In this document: positions 1-9,422 of the stretch, piece after piece
Position numbering within the stretch: the stretch's first letter is position 1
How the letters are laid out: every line of letters begins with the position of its first letter
Source: Bryobacteraceae bacterium
Lineage (GTDB): Bacteria; Acidobacteriota; Terriglobia; Bryobacterales; Bryobacteraceae
Length of the DNA stretch: 64,000 nt
Assembly: GCA_947458745.1 (NCBI GenBank)
Contig: CANGYQ010000003.1
Coordinates: 372,001 to 436,000 of the forward strand
Direction of reading: 5' to 3'
Made by a program: the position numbers and the translations under genes
Notes under the pieces: model-generated
Told to the model about the DNA's origin: nothing
Database searches by the model: none
Seen by the model: only the letters and a program-made list of their open reading frames with translations

Positions 1-2
1 AC

Positions 3-587
3 CCCTCCGGTACGCTTACTTCGCGCAAAGAGATCGAATACGTTCTGGCCAACAAGCCCAAGGGCTCGATTCTTCTGCTCGATGAGGCCTACATCCACTT
101 CTCGACGGCTGAGCCGGGCAGTGACCTGGTGGCCGCTGACAAGGACGTGATTATTCTGCGCACGTTCTCGAAAGCCTACGGCATGGCGGGCATCCGCGCC
201 GGTTTCGCGCTGGGCCGTCCGGACCTGTTGGCCAAGATGCGGCCTTACGGGGCGGGCATGCTGCCCATCACCGGTCTGGCTTGTGCCACCGCGTCGATGA
301 AGGTGAAGAACCTGATGTCGGAGCGCCGCCGGATCAACAAAGAGATCCGCGAGGACGTCTTTGCCTTCCTTGACAAGAAAGGCTACAAGTACGTGCCCAG
401 CGAATCCAACAAGTTCATGCTGGAGACCGGCAAGCCTGGCGCGGAGACCGTGAAGGCCTTCGCCGGTGAGAAGGTCTTCATCGGCCGTGTCTGGCCCGTC
501 TGGCCTACCATGGTGCGCGTTACCGTGGGCACACAGGATGAGATGAACAAGTTCAAGGCCGCGCTCGTGAAGGTTCTGCCGGTCTAG
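3..587 (+). CDS. Class I/II PLP aminotransferase, HisC-like (5' end outside window)
   Basis: This is the C-terminal part of a fold-type I pyridoxal-phosphate aminotransferase; the reading frame is open from base 3, so the gene starts upstream of the window. The remaining protein shows PSGT near its first residue, the cofactor-binding Asp in LLLDEAYIHF, and the Schiff-base lysine in TFSKAYGMAGIRAGFALG. These motifs fit the histidinol-phosphate aminotransferase subgroup, but the substrate cannot be read from a fragment. The hisBHFA genes lie about 61 kb away, so membership of a his operon is not supported here. A perfect hairpin follows the stop codon. Confidence 0.85.
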   Translation, partial: PSGTLTSRKEIEYVLANKPKGSILLLDEAYIHFSTAEPGSDLVAADKDVIILRTFSKAYGMAGIRAGFALGRPDLLAKMRPYGAGMLPITGLACATASMKVKNLMSERRRINKEIREDVFAFLDKKGYKYVPSESNKFMLETGKPGAETVKAFAGEKVFIGRVWPVWPTMVRVTVGTQDEMNKFKAALVKVLPV

Positions 588-629
588 GCCCTCACCGGCT
601 TCCTTTAGCATCCCGTTGATTACTTCTCG

Positions 630-662
630 GCGTCCCGGAGACCCTGTGTCACTCCGGGACGC
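630..662 (+). terminator. Hairpin after the aminotransferase gene
   Basis: A perfect 10-bp stem (GCGTCCCGGA pairing with TCCGGGACGC) encloses a 13-nt loop, 43 bases after the aminotransferase stop. No run of T follows it, so it may be a weak or factor-assisted terminator or an mRNA-stabilising stem. Confidence 0.5.
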
Positions 663-744
663 GGGATCCCCAGTAAGGATCAAACATACAGCCCTGTCCG
701 CCTTTCGTCCCGTCACTTGTTGGATGGCTTGAAAGGAGTTCCTG

Positions 745-3700
745 ATGCGGTTTGCCTGTTTGGCATTTTTAGGCGCGGCGTTAGCCTGCGCGCAATCCTT
801 CCAAGGTTCATTGCGGGGCCGCGTGGTGGACCCCGGCGGTGCCGCTGTGCCTTCCGCGAAGATCTCGCTGGTCGATGAAGGCACGGCGATTTCGCGCGCC
901 ACGCTCACCACAGCGGATGGTGAATTCACGTTTGCCGCGGTGAACCCTTCCACCTACACCGTGGTGGCGGAAGCCCCTGGCTTCAAGCGGCTGGAACGGC
1001 GCAGCGTGGTGCTGGCCACCCAGGCGGCGTTGACGATTGACCTGGCGCTGGAACTGGGCCAAGTGACCGAGCAGGTAAACGTCACCGAAGAATCGCCCTT
1101 GATGGAGACCGCCAATGCCTCCACCGGCCAGGTGATCGATTCTCAAAAACTGTTGGACTTGCCGAACCTGGGCCGCAATCCGTTCATGCTGTCAAAGCTG
1201 TCGCAGAACGTGGTGCAGGTGGGCAATCCCAAGTTCAACCGCATGCAGGACCAGAGCGGATCGTCTCAGATTTCGATTGCCGGTGGTCCGGTGCGCGGCA
1301 ACAACTATCTGCTGGACGGCATTGCCATCACGGATTCGATCAACCGGGCGGTGATTATTCCGTCGCTCGAATCAGTGCAGGAAGTGAAGGTGCAGGCCAA
1401 TACCTATGACGCCGAGATGGGGCGCACGGGCGGCGGGGTGTTCAATACCTATCTGCGGTCTGGTACCAACCAGGTGCATGGGTCTGCCTTTGGCTACATG
1501 CGCGAAACGGAGTGGCTGGCCAACAGCTTCTTTTCTAACCGCGCCGGGCAGCCGCGCATCAGCCAGCCGTTCCGGAACTATGGCGGCTCGATCGGGGGCC
1601 CTATCCGCATTCCCAAGATCTACGATGGCCGCAACCGGACATTCTTCTGGGTAGCCGGCGAGGCGTACCGGCAGACCGAGGCAGCTGGTACCCGTCTGGC
1701 CGTACCGACGATGCTGGAGCGCACCGGCGACTTTTCCCGCAGCCTGGGACGAAACAGCAGCCTGAACCTGATCTTTGACCCCCTCACCACTGCCACCGAC
1801 GGCACCCGTCAGCCCTTTGCCGGGAACATGATCCCCGCCGGGCGGCTGGCCAACACCGGCCGGAATCTGGCCACTTACTATCCGGCCCCCACCACCGCGG
1901 CGGCCTTCTATGGCGACCTGAACTATGACGCCACCGTGGGTGCCTACAACCGGGCCGACCAGACCAGCTGGAAGGTGGACCACGAAGTGACCCGCTGGCT
2001 GCGTGTGAATGCCTCCTATCTGCACTATGGCAGCCGTGAGCCGGGCAACGTCTGGTTCCCCAACATCGCTTCGCCCAATCAGGGCGTGCTCTTCCGCAAA
2101 GTGGATGCCACGCAGACCAATGCGACCATCACACCCCAACCGACGCTGGTGATCGCGGTCCGCTACGGCTTCAACCGCTTCCCCAACCGGAGCGTGTCCA
2201 CCAGCGACGGGTTTTCCATCACGCAACTGGGGTTCCCCACGGCGCTGGCCGCTCAACTTCAGACCACCTACTTCCCTTCGGTCGGCATGTCAGATTTGAC
2301 CAGCTACGGCGGATCGAGCCTGTCGCAGAACGTCTACCACTCCCGGTCGTTTTCGGCCAGCGCCTCGAAGTTCTTCGGACGCCACTCGCTGAAGTTTGGC
2401 TATGACCAACGCAAGCTGAACCACGATGGCCGCCCGGCCATCACAGCAGGCAGCTATAGCTTCAACGACACCTTCACCCGCGCCCGGCCGCAAGCCGCCA
2501 CGGCAGGCACTGGAGCCTCGCTGGCCAGCCTTCTGTTGGGCTATGCAGCCTCCGGCTCGGTGACGCTCTCGACCCTGGTCTATAACAACGTCAGCTACTA
2601 CGCCGGTTTTGTCCAGGACGATTTCCGGGTAAACTCCAAGCTCACCCTCAACCTCGGCATTCGCTATGAATGGGAGACCGGCATCTCGGAGCGCAACAAT
2701 AGCTTCACGCCTGGCTTTGACACGAATCTGGTGAACCCCATTTCCCAGACCGCGGGCGTCCAGTACAAGGGTGTGGTGCAATATGCCGGGTTGAACGGCG
2801 CACCGACGACCAGCGGCAACCCCAACCGCAACAAGTTCTCCCCGCGCGTCGGCTTCGCTTATGCCTGGAGCCCCAAGACCACTTTCCGCGGTGGCTATGG
2901 CATGTTCTGGGCACCGATTCCGTTCTCCCTGCAGGACCCGATCGGCTACACCCAGGCCACGCCGATGGTGGCCTCCAACGACAACAATTTCACACCGGCC
3001 GTCTCGCTGGACAATCCGTTTCCCGGTGGCCTGCTGAAGCCGGTGGGCAACGCCCAAGGTGCGCTGGCCGGTATCGGGCAGGCGCTCAGCGTCTATGACG
3101 GCGCGGCGCGCTCCACCCTGGTGCAGCAGTACTCATTTGATATTCAGCGCCAACTGCCGCAGGGGATGGTCCTCGCGGCCGGCTACGTGGGTTCCAAGTC
3201 GACGAATCTGGTGCAGGGCACCGGTGGGATCAACATTAACCAACTTGACCCGGCGCTGCTTTCCCAAGGCACCGCGTTGAACCAGCCGGTCGCCAACCCG
3301 ATGGCGGGCCGCGGAGGCATCTTCGCCGTCGCCGCCGCCACCCTGCCTCGCTCTCAACTGCTGCGGCCCTTCCCGCAGTTCACCACCGTGACGCTGAATA
3401 ACTCCGACCGCAACAGCGCCCTCTATCATTCGCTCTTCATCAAAGTGCAGAAGCGGATGTCGAACGGGCTGTCGGTGTTGTCCACCTACACCTGGTCACA
3501 GAACACCGACGGCAGCTTTGCCGGCGCGGGCAACACGTTCAACGGCCAGCCGGGCGCTGCCCAGAACAACTACGATCTGGGGGCCGAATACGGGCTTTCA
3601 ACGTCGAACACGCCGCACCGCTGGTCTAGCGCCGTGACTTATGAGCTGCCCTTCGGCAAGGGCAAAGCGATGCTCTCCGGCAACCGCTTTGCGGACCTCG

Positions 3701-4158
3701 TGGCGGGCGGCTGGTCGATCAACGCCATCGGCAGCGTGCAGGCCGGCTTCCCGCTGGCCATCTCGCAGATCAATAACAACGGCGTCATCGGCGCCAGCGT
3801 GCAGCGTCCCAACGCCACTGGCGCTTCTCCGGTGGTGGCGGCGGACTTCGCCAAGCGCCTGGACGGCTGGCTGAATCCAGCGGCTTTCTCGCAAGCTCCG
3901 CAGTTCACCTTCGGCAACTTGAGCCGCACGGTAGGCATGCGTGGTCCGGGGCAAGTGAACTGGGATGTCTCGGTCTTCAAGACGTTCGCCATGGGCGAAA
4001 AGCTGAAGGCGCAATTCAGGGCCGAGGCGTTGAACTTCACCAATACGCCTTCGTTCAATGGTCCCAATACAACGTTCGGCAATCCGCAATTTGGCCGCAT
4101 CACCAGCCAGGCAAATTTCTCGCGGATGATTCAGCTAGGCGTGCGGTTTTTTCTGTAG
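745..4158 (+). CDS. Oar-like TonB-dependent outer-membrane receptor with carboxypeptidase-regulatory domain
   Basis: The 1137-residue protein is a large outer-membrane barrel typical of Acidobacteriota. It has a signal peptide (first ~17 residues, cut near ACAQ), a carboxypeptidase-regulatory-like beta-sandwich (about residues 20-110; GRVVDPGGAAVPSAKISL), a plug region (about 120-240, including NNYLLDGI and DAEMGRTGGG), then a long TonB-receptor/Oar-type barrel ending in a hydrophobic-aromatic C-terminus (VRFFL). The ATG start has a good ribosome-binding site (AAAGGAG). The family imports or binds large substrates at the outer membrane; the substrate is unknown. It stands alone, followed by a strong terminator. 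A second, broken member of the family lies at 52.7-54.9 kb. Confidence 0.93.
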   Translation: MRFACLAFLGAALACAQSFQGSLRGRVVDPGGAAVPSAKISLVDEGTAISRATLTTADGEFTFAAVNPSTYTVVAEAPGFKRLERRSVVLATQAALTIDLALELGQVTEQVNVTEESPLMETANASTGQVIDSQKLLDLPNLGRNPFMLSKLSQNVVQVGNPKFNRMQDQSGSSQISIAGGPVRGNNYLLDGIAITDSINRAVIIPSLESVQEVKVQANTYDAEMGRTGGGVFNTYLRSGTNQVHGSAFGYMRETEWLANSFFSNRAGQPRISQPFRNYGGSIGGPIRIPKIYDGRNRTFFWVAGEAYRQTEAAGTRLAVPTMLERTGDFSRSLGRNSSLNLIFDPLTTATDGTRQPFAGNMIPAGRLANTGRNLATYYPAPTTAAAFYGDLNYDATVGAYNRADQTSWKVDHEVTRWLRVNASYLHYGSREPGNVWFPNIASPNQGVLFRKVDATQTNATITPQPTLVIAVRYGFNRFPNRSVSTSDGFSITQLGFPTALAAQLQTTYFPSVGMSDLTSYGGSSLSQNVYHSRSFSASASKFFGRHSLKFGYDQRKLNHDGRPAITAGSYSFNDTFTRARPQAATAGTGASLASLLLGYAASGSVTLSTLVYNNVSYYAGFVQDDFRVNSKLTLNLGIRYEWETGISERNNSFTPGFDTNLVNPISQTAGVQYKGVVQYAGLNGAPTTSGNPNRNKFSPRVGFAYAWSPKTTFRGGYGMFWAPIPFSLQDPIGYTQATPMVASNDNNFTPAVSLDNPFPGGLLKPVGNAQGALAGIGQALSVYDGAARSTLVQQYSFDIQRQLPQGMVLAAGYVGSKSTNLVQGTGGININQLDPALLSQGTALNQPVANPMAGRGGIFAVAAATLPRSQLLRPFPQFTTVTLNNSDRNSALYHSLFIKVQKRMSNGLSVLSTYTWSQNTDGSFAGAGNTFNGQPGAAQNNYDLGAEYGLSTSNTPHRWSSAVTYELPFGKGKAMLSGNRFADLVAGGWSINAIGSVQAGFPLAISQINNNGVIGASVQRPNATGASPVVAADFAKRLDGWLNPAAFSQAPQFTFGNLSRTVGMRGPGQVNWDVSVFKTFAMGEKLKAQFRAEALNFTNTPSFNGPNTTFGNPQFGRITSQANFSRMIQLGVRFFL

Positions 4159-4191
4159 CCTCTTCAGCCCCCTGACTGAGGGTTTCCAGAA

Positions 4192-4227
4192 GCGGACCAT
4201 GGGGCGACCTGTGGTCCGCCTTTTTTA
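4192..4227 (+). terminator. Rho-independent terminator of the TonB receptor gene
   Basis: An 8-bp stem (GCGGACCA with TGGTCCGC) and 12-nt loop are followed by C and six T residues, 33 bases after the receptor stop codon. It has the standard shape of an intrinsic terminator. Confidence 0.85.
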
Positions 4228-4249
4228 TGTCCGGGCTCCGGTGACCGGA

Positions 4250-4723
4250 CTACTTCAGACTTTCCAGGAAATCGACGACCGCCTCCGCCTGCAAGCCGCC
4301 CTTGCGGGCGTGGGCGATCAGCGTGATCTTATGCGGACCCGGAATGTGGGCCACGTTCGGGAAGGCCGCCACGGCTGCCTTCACCAGATCCAGCTTGCCT
4401 AGCATCGCCGCCGCATGCAGTTCCACCGGCGCGCCTTGGGCGATCAGGTATTCGGCAATCTCGCGTTGGCCCATGTGTCCGGCACCACCCAGGGCCATCT
4501 CAAAGTCGCCGCCGCCCCAGTCATAAGCCGCCTCGATCAAGCCCGGCTGCTCCGCCAGCATGGCCTTTACCTTCGTCAGGTCACTGTGGCCCGCGCCCAC
4601 AAACTCCCTCACTAGCTCCACGGCCAGCGGCGGACCCTTGTCGATCTTCTTGCGGGCCGGCGCGTCTTGCGCGGCAGCCGCCGCGGATATCAGGGGTAGC
4701 GAGATGAAGTGGCGTCGGATCAT
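4250..4723 (-). CDS. Secreted ankyrin-repeat protein
   Basis: A 157-residue protein with a likely signal peptide (MIRRHFISLPLISAAAAAQ) and two to three ankyrin-type repeats, seen in DLTKVKAMLAEQPGLIEAA, GHMGQREIAEYLIAQGAPV and AAAMLGKLDLVKAAVAAFP. Ankyrin repeats bind other proteins; no enzymatic motif is present. Its ATG overlaps the TGA stop of the upstream ligD gene by four bases (ATGA), so the two are probably translated together, although a secreted protein has no obvious role in DNA repair. Function unknown. Confidence 0.8.
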   Translation of the reverse strand: MIRRHFISLPLISAAAAAQDAPARKKIDKGPPLAVELVREFVGAGHSDLTKVKAMLAEQPGLIEAAYDWGGGDFEMALGGAGHMGQREIAEYLIAQGAPVELHAAAMLGKLDLVKAAVAAFPNVAHIPGPHKITLIAHARKGGLQAEAVVDFLESLK

Positions 4724-7212
4724 GGGCGTTGAGACGAACGGAGTGCTTCAATCGTCACGCTCATCGCCTCAAACGCTTCTTCCAAATGTTGCCGGTGACG
4801 TAGAACTGGGGCGAACAGGTCCCCCACGCGGTCAAAGCGCTCCATCGCATTGCGTAGGTGAAACTGTTGGGGCCGCAGTCCGGCCTTCACCTCACCCCAA
4901 TCTAGCGGCGTCGCCACCGGAGCACCCGGGTGCGCGCGCAGAACATAGGGGGCCGAGATGGTCTTGCCCCGGCCGTTCTGGAGATAGTCAAAGTAGACCC
5001 GGTTGCTCTGCCGTTTGGCGACTGCCCGGGGCGTCGTGAACAGGTCCGGCCGCTCGGCCGCTGCCAGGCGAGCCAGGATCTCGGCGAAGGCCTTGGTTTG
5101 GTCGTAGGTGTAGATGGGTTCCAGCGGCACGTAGAGGTGCATGCCGTCGCCGCCGGTGGTCTTGGGGTAGCCCGCCAGGCCGAATAACTCCAGCTTGCGT
5201 CGCAGGTAGTGCGCGGCCTCCACAATCAGGTCGTAGTTGCACTCCTGCGGGTCCAGATCGATCAGCAGGAAGTCCGGGCACTCCAGCGTCTCCAGGCGCG
5301 ACATCCAGGGGTTCTGATCAATGCAGCCCAACTGCGCCAGATAGACCAACTGCGCCCGGCTGTCGCCCACCACGCGCACGGCAGCTTCCTCACCATCGCG
5401 AATGGTGGTGGTGCGAATCCAGTCCGGCAGCCCTTCGGCATTTTTTTGAAAGAAGGCCTCGCCCTCAATTCCGTCCGGGTATCTCCGCAGTGAAAGCGGC
5501 CGGTCGCGCCAATGGGGCAGGAGTAACTGCGCCACCGCATCATAGTAGTTGAGAATGTCGCGTTTGGTGACCTGGTCCGCTGGATAGTAGAGTTTTGAGA
5601 GGTTCTTGATGCGGAACGTCTGCCCGTCAATGGTGACGGGCGTCTCTTCCTTGCCGGGTGGAATCAGCTCCGGCCGCGGCATCGCTTTGGTGACCCGGCG
5701 GACGCACTCGGCCGGCGCGATATCGTCCCGCAAACCCACAAACACGGGCGCACGCAGACGGCCCTCCGCCGTCCATTCCAGAAACTTCACCGTCGCCACC
5801 AGCTCCGGCCGGGTCCAGGTGACCGGCTGCGGCAGCTTCATCGGTTCGGCGAACGGGGACGTTGGCACTACGCGCTCCGATAGCATCGTGTGCAGCCGGT
5901 GCATCAGGCGCCGGTCAAATCCAGTGCCGACGCTGCCCGCAAAGTGGAGCCTTCCGTTGTCCCAGACGCCCAGCAGCAGGGCTCCGAAGTAGTCGCGCTC
6001 GCCTTTGGTGAAGCCCGCCAGGATGAACTCCTGTTCGCTGATGGCCTTGATCTTCAGCCAGTCCCGGCTGCGGGCGGGCTCATAAAAGCTGGCCGCGCGC
6101 TTGGCCATGATGCCTTCCAGGCCCTGTTGCCGGACCAGTTGCAGCAACTCCGCGCCGTGGTCGGTGAAGTACTCCGAGAGCTTGACGCCATCGCCGGGTA
6201 CCAGCACCGAAGCTAGCAGCTTCTTGCGGCTTTCGAGCGGCAAGCCCCGCAGGTCCCGTCCGTCGAGGTAGAGCAGGTCAAAGGCGAAGAACACTGCGGG
6301 CCGCGTCCTGGTCATCTGCTGAATGGAGCTGGAACCAGAGGCCATGATGCGCGGCTGGATCCGCTCAAAACTGGGGCGCCCTTGCTCGTCCAGGACACAA
6401 ATCTCGCCATCGATGATCGCTGATCGTGCCCGCACGCGCAGCCGTTCGATCTCCGGATACTGCCGCGTGATGTCGTTGCCTTTGCGGCCGGTGGCGCGGA
6501 CCTGGCCGCTCTCCACCAGCGCCATGGCCCGCACGCCATCCCACTTGATCTCATACAGCCACCCGCTGCCGGACGGAACGTCGTCGGTCAATTGGGCCAG
6601 CATCGGGGGCAGCGAGTTGGGCATCGGCCCTTGTGGACGGGGCGTAACATCCAGCGCGATCTCTTCCTGTGTCCGGCCGGTCTTTACGCTCCATTCATGC
6701 TGCTCCACGTCGTAGGGCGATTGGACGTGTTCGTCTTTCTTCTTCAGCAGCAGCCAGTCTTTCGAATCGCCGCCCGTCTGGCGGTCCTTCATGCGCACGA
6801 GGCCGAAGTCGCCGGAAAGTTTTTCGCCGTGTAGCCGGAACTTGAAGTCTCCGCGCGCCAGTTGATCGGCCGCCGGAACGTCCGTGACCACTTCAAACGT
6901 CCCGGCATCCCACAGCATCATGCTGCCCCCGCCGTAGTTGCCTTTGGGGATGTTGCCCTCAAAGGTGGCGTACTCCACTGGGTGATCTTCGACGTGAACG
7001 GCCAGTTGCTTCACTGCCGGGTCCAGAGTGGGTCCATTGGGCACCGCCCAGGATTTCAGTGTGCCGCCGATCTCCAGGCGCAAATCGTAGTGCAGACGCC
7101 GGGCGTGGTGACGCTGGACGCAGAAGAGACCTCGCTCTTCGGCGGGAACCGTGGGCGCGGGCTCGGGCGTTTGAGAAAAGCGGCGCTTACGCGCGTATTT
7201 GTCAAGAGGCAA
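4720..7212 (-). CDS. ligD: DNA ligase D (phosphoesterase-ligase-polymerase fusion)
   Basis: This 830-residue enzyme performs bacterial non-homologous end joining. Domains in order: 3'-phosphoesterase (about residues 1-160; HHARRLHYDLRLE and PKGNYGGG), ATP-dependent ligase (about 195-510; nucleotidyl-lysine in LYEIKWDGVRAM), and archaeo-eukaryotic primase-like polymerase (about 520-825; metal ligands in LLIDLDPQE, and KTTGGDGMHLYVPL). The start is a TTG codon; no upstream ATG or GTG fits, and MPLDKYARKRRFSQTPEP matches the family's N-terminus. No Ku gene is in the window, so its usual partner must be encoded elsewhere. A divergent phosphoesterase gene starts 89 bases away. Confidence 0.95.
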   Translation of the reverse strand: MPLDKYARKRRFSQTPEPAPTVPAEERGLFCVQRHHARRLHYDLRLEIGGTLKSWAVPNGPTLDPAVKQLAVHVEDHPVEYATFEGNIPKGNYGGGSMMLWDAGTFEVVTDVPAADQLARGDFKFRLHGEKLSGDFGLVRMKDRQTGGDSKDWLLLKKKDEHVQSPYDVEQHEWSVKTGRTQEEIALDVTPRPQGPMPNSLPPMLAQLTDDVPSGSGWLYEIKWDGVRAMALVESGQVRATGRKGNDITRQYPEIERLRVRARSAIIDGEICVLDEQGRPSFERIQPRIMASGSSSIQQMTRTRPAVFFAFDLLYLDGRDLRGLPLESRKKLLASVLVPGDGVKLSEYFTDHGAELLQLVRQQGLEGIMAKRAASFYEPARSRDWLKIKAISEQEFILAGFTKGERDYFGALLLGVWDNGRLHFAGSVGTGFDRRLMHRLHTMLSERVVPTSPFAEPMKLPQPVTWTRPELVATVKFLEWTAEGRLRAPVFVGLRDDIAPAECVRRVTKAMPRPELIPPGKEETPVTIDGQTFRIKNLSKLYYPADQVTKRDILNYYDAVAQLLLPHWRDRPLSLRRYPDGIEGEAFFQKNAEGLPDWIRTTTIRDGEEAAVRVVGDSRAQLVYLAQLGCIDQNPWMSRLETLECPDFLLIDLDPQECNYDLIVEAAHYLRRKLELFGLAGYPKTTGGDGMHLYVPLEPIYTYDQTKAFAEILARLAAAERPDLFTTPRAVAKRQSNRVYFDYLQNGRGKTISAPYVLRAHPGAPVATPLDWGEVKAGLRPQQFHLRNAMERFDRVGDLFAPVLRHRQHLEEAFEAMSVTIEALRSSQRP

Positions 7213-7301
7213 AAAAGAGATGATCCCCTCGAAATCACTATCTTAGACCTGCTGGAGATCCCAAGGGCCGCTGAGGCCGGACGATACACTAGTAGACGGC
7301 T

Positions 7302-8438
7302 ATGCTGCTCGGGGCACGCTTCTTATTCGATACATTGATCGCGCTGCTGGCCATGGCACTGCTGCCAGGCCTGTTTGACCGCCTGTTCTCGCCTGCCGCG
7401 CGGAATTTGGGCACCACCCGGGGGCTCCTGCTGGCCCTTTACCTGGTACTGGCCGGCGGAGCCGCGCTGGCATTACGGCTGGGCGTGCTTGGCCCCTCGC
7501 ATGAGCCGCTAACAGGGTGGCGGGCGATGGGGCTGGGGCTTTCTTTCACCGTTTTGGGTTGTAGTTTGCTATCGAACTTCATCCCGCCGGAGCGGCCGAT
7601 CGCCACCGGACGCCGTGATTTTCTGCGGAGTGCCGCTCGCTTGCTGGCCGTATCGCCAGCAGCTGTGGCGGGATATGGCACGTTTATCGGACGGCATGAT
7701 TTCCGGCTCACCGAGATTGATTTACCGGTCACCGGCTTGTCGCGTGACCTGGAAGGTCTTCGGATCGTCCAGTTGTCGGATATCCACTTGGGGCCGTTCA
7801 TGAGTGCCCGGGAGTTGGTGCGCCTGGTGGACATGGCCAATGGCACGCGGCCCCACTTGGCGGTGGTGACTGGGGATCTGATCTCCGACCTCGGTGATCC
7901 GCTGGATGACGCGTTGGCGGCGCTGAAGAATCTAAAGGCTGATGCCGGCATTCTGGGCTGCCATGGCAATCATGAGATCCATGCCCGCGCCGAGGATTAT
8001 GCGACTCGCGAGGGTGCACGGCTGGGCTTGCGCTTCCTCCGCCACCAGTCGCAGCTGTTGCAATTCGGGCAGGCGTGGCTGAATGTGGCGGGCGTCGATC
8101 ACCAGTCGGAAAGGACCGGCTATCTGCGCGGAGCAGAAAAACTTGTAAAACCCGGCGCAATAAACCTGCTTTTATCGCATAATCCAGATGTGTTTCCTAT
8201 TGCCGCCCAGAAAGGTTTCGCCGTGACGCTGGCAGGCCATACCCATGGCGGGCAGGTGAACCTGGAGATTCTGCGGGCCAACCTGAACATCGCGACTCTC
8301 TACACCCCCTACACGCTCGGCCTCTATCGTGAGGGCTCGGCATCGATCTATGTCACTTCAGGTATCGGGACCATCGGCGTTCCGGTGCGCTTCGGGGCCC
8401 CGCCGGAAGTGGCTTTGCTACGGCTGCGAGCCACCTAG
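7302..8438 (+). CDS. Membrane-anchored metallophosphoesterase (YaeI/YkuE type)
   Basis: The 378-residue protein has three or so hydrophobic segments in its first 150 residues and a calcineurin-like phosphoesterase domain (about 150-370). All the metal-binding blocks are present: QLSDIHLG, GDLISD, GCHGNHE, LSHNPD and AGHTHGGQ. It resembles the YaeI/YkuE group, whose characterised relatives hydrolyse UDP-2,3-diacylglucosamine or phospholipid-type substrates; the substrate here is not known. A second phosphoesterase gene begins six bases after its stop, suggesting one transcript. Confidence 0.9.
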   Translation: MLLGARFLFDTLIALLAMALLPGLFDRLFSPAARNLGTTRGLLLALYLVLAGGAALALRLGVLGPSHEPLTGWRAMGLGLSFTVLGCSLLSNFIPPERPIATGRRDFLRSAARLLAVSPAAVAGYGTFIGRHDFRLTEIDLPVTGLSRDLEGLRIVQLSDIHLGPFMSARELVRLVDMANGTRPHLAVVTGDLISDLGDPLDDALAALKNLKADAGILGCHGNHEIHARAEDYATREGARLGLRFLRHQSQLLQFGQAWLNVAGVDHQSERTGYLRGAEKLVKPGAINLLLSHNPDVFPIAAQKGFAVTLAGHTHGGQVNLEILRANLNIATLYTPYTLGLYREGSASIYVTSGIGTIGVPVRFGAPPEVALLRLRAT

Positions 8439-8444
8439 ACCCCT

Positions 8445-9185
8445 GTGCGTTACCTCATCCTCAGCGATATTCACTCCAACAAGCCAGCCCTGGATGCGGT
8501 GCTTGAAGACGCTGCCGGTCACTTTGACCAGATCATCTGCTGTGGCGACCTGGTGGGCTACGGAGCTGACCCGAACCCGGTGGTGGATTGGGCGCGCTCC
8601 AACGTCCAGGCCGTGGTGCGCGGCAATCACGACAAGGCGTGCGCCGGGCTTGATGACCTGGAGTGGTTCAACCCGGTGGCGCGCCGTTCCGCCGCCTGGA
8701 CCATGGAGCACTTAACCCCGGGAAACGCCGCTTATCTGCGGGAGTTGCCCCAAGGGCCGATACCGGTGAACGGCTACCAGATCCTCCATGGGTCGCCCAC
8801 CGATGAGGACGAGTACCTGGTGGCGGCGCAGGAGGTGGCCCGCATCCGGTTCTACTTGAATACGAAGCTGTCGTTCTTTGGCCATACCCATGTCCAGGGG
8901 GGCTTTTTGCTGGTACCCAGCGGCGTGCTCCGGATCCCGAAAACCCCGCCTCAGCAGACCCAACAGGTGCTGGAGTTTGAGAATGATGTCTCTTATTTGA
9001 TCAATCCCGGTTCAGTGGGGCAGCCCCGGGACGGCGATTCCCGGGCCGCGTACGTGATCTACAATTCCAGCGATAATTGGCTGACTTACCACCGCGTCGT
9101 CTACGACATTGCGCGGGCCCAGGCGCGGATTAAAGAAGAACACCTTCCTCAGATGCTGGCCGATCGACTCGGAACTGGAGCCTGA
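8445..9185 (+). CDS. Calcineurin-like phosphoesterase (YfcE/MJ0936-like)
   Basis: This 246-residue protein belongs to the small two-layer metallophosphoesterases. The metal-binding motifs are LILSDIHSNKPAL, CGDLVGYGADP, VVRGNHDKA, and FGHTHVQGG, with a conserved INPGSVGQPRDG loop near the end. It starts with GTG and has no signal peptide or membrane segment, so it is probably cytoplasmic. It lies six bases downstream of the membrane phosphoesterase. Relatives include phosphodiesterases and diadenosine tetraphosphatase-like enzymes; specificity is not predictable. Confidence 0.88.
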   Translation: MRYLILSDIHSNKPALDAVLEDAAGHFDQIICCGDLVGYGADPNPVVDWARSNVQAVVRGNHDKACAGLDDLEWFNPVARRSAAWTMEHLTPGNAAYLRELPQGPIPVNGYQILHGSPTDEDEYLVAAQEVARIRFYLNTKLSFFGHTHVQGGFLLVPSGVLRIPKTPPQQTQQVLEFENDVSYLINPGSVGQPRDGDSRAAYVIYNSSDNWLTYHRVVYDIARAQARIKEEHLPQMLADRLGTGA

Positions 9186-9422
9186 CCGTGGCACCTTCGG
9201 GCCGTACCCGCCGTCCCGCGTCACTTTCCCCGTCGCCTCACCTAAGCTCGAAACTTGTTATGCTTGTCGGAAAAGCGAGCTACTTCTACCGCTAATTGTC
9301 CCGGAAAGGCATCTTTTTTTTACGGGGAGATTGACCCAGCCCGCCATTGCCGTGCTCGCTGCCCTGGTGACGCAAGCCAAATTGTGGCTCAGGAGTCACG
9401 GGACCGTCGCCGCTAACGCGAG
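9186..9422 (+). other. Non-coding or decayed stretch before the histidine kinase remnant
   Basis: No convincing gene. The stretch contains an eight-T run near 9311-9318 and degenerate coding-like sequence that may be the eroded upstream part of the histidine kinase remnant that follows. Confidence 0.4.

Noticed and set aside
9305-9320. T-run as an intrinsic terminator of the phosphoesterase operon
   Set aside because: No stable stem directly precedes the eight T residues.
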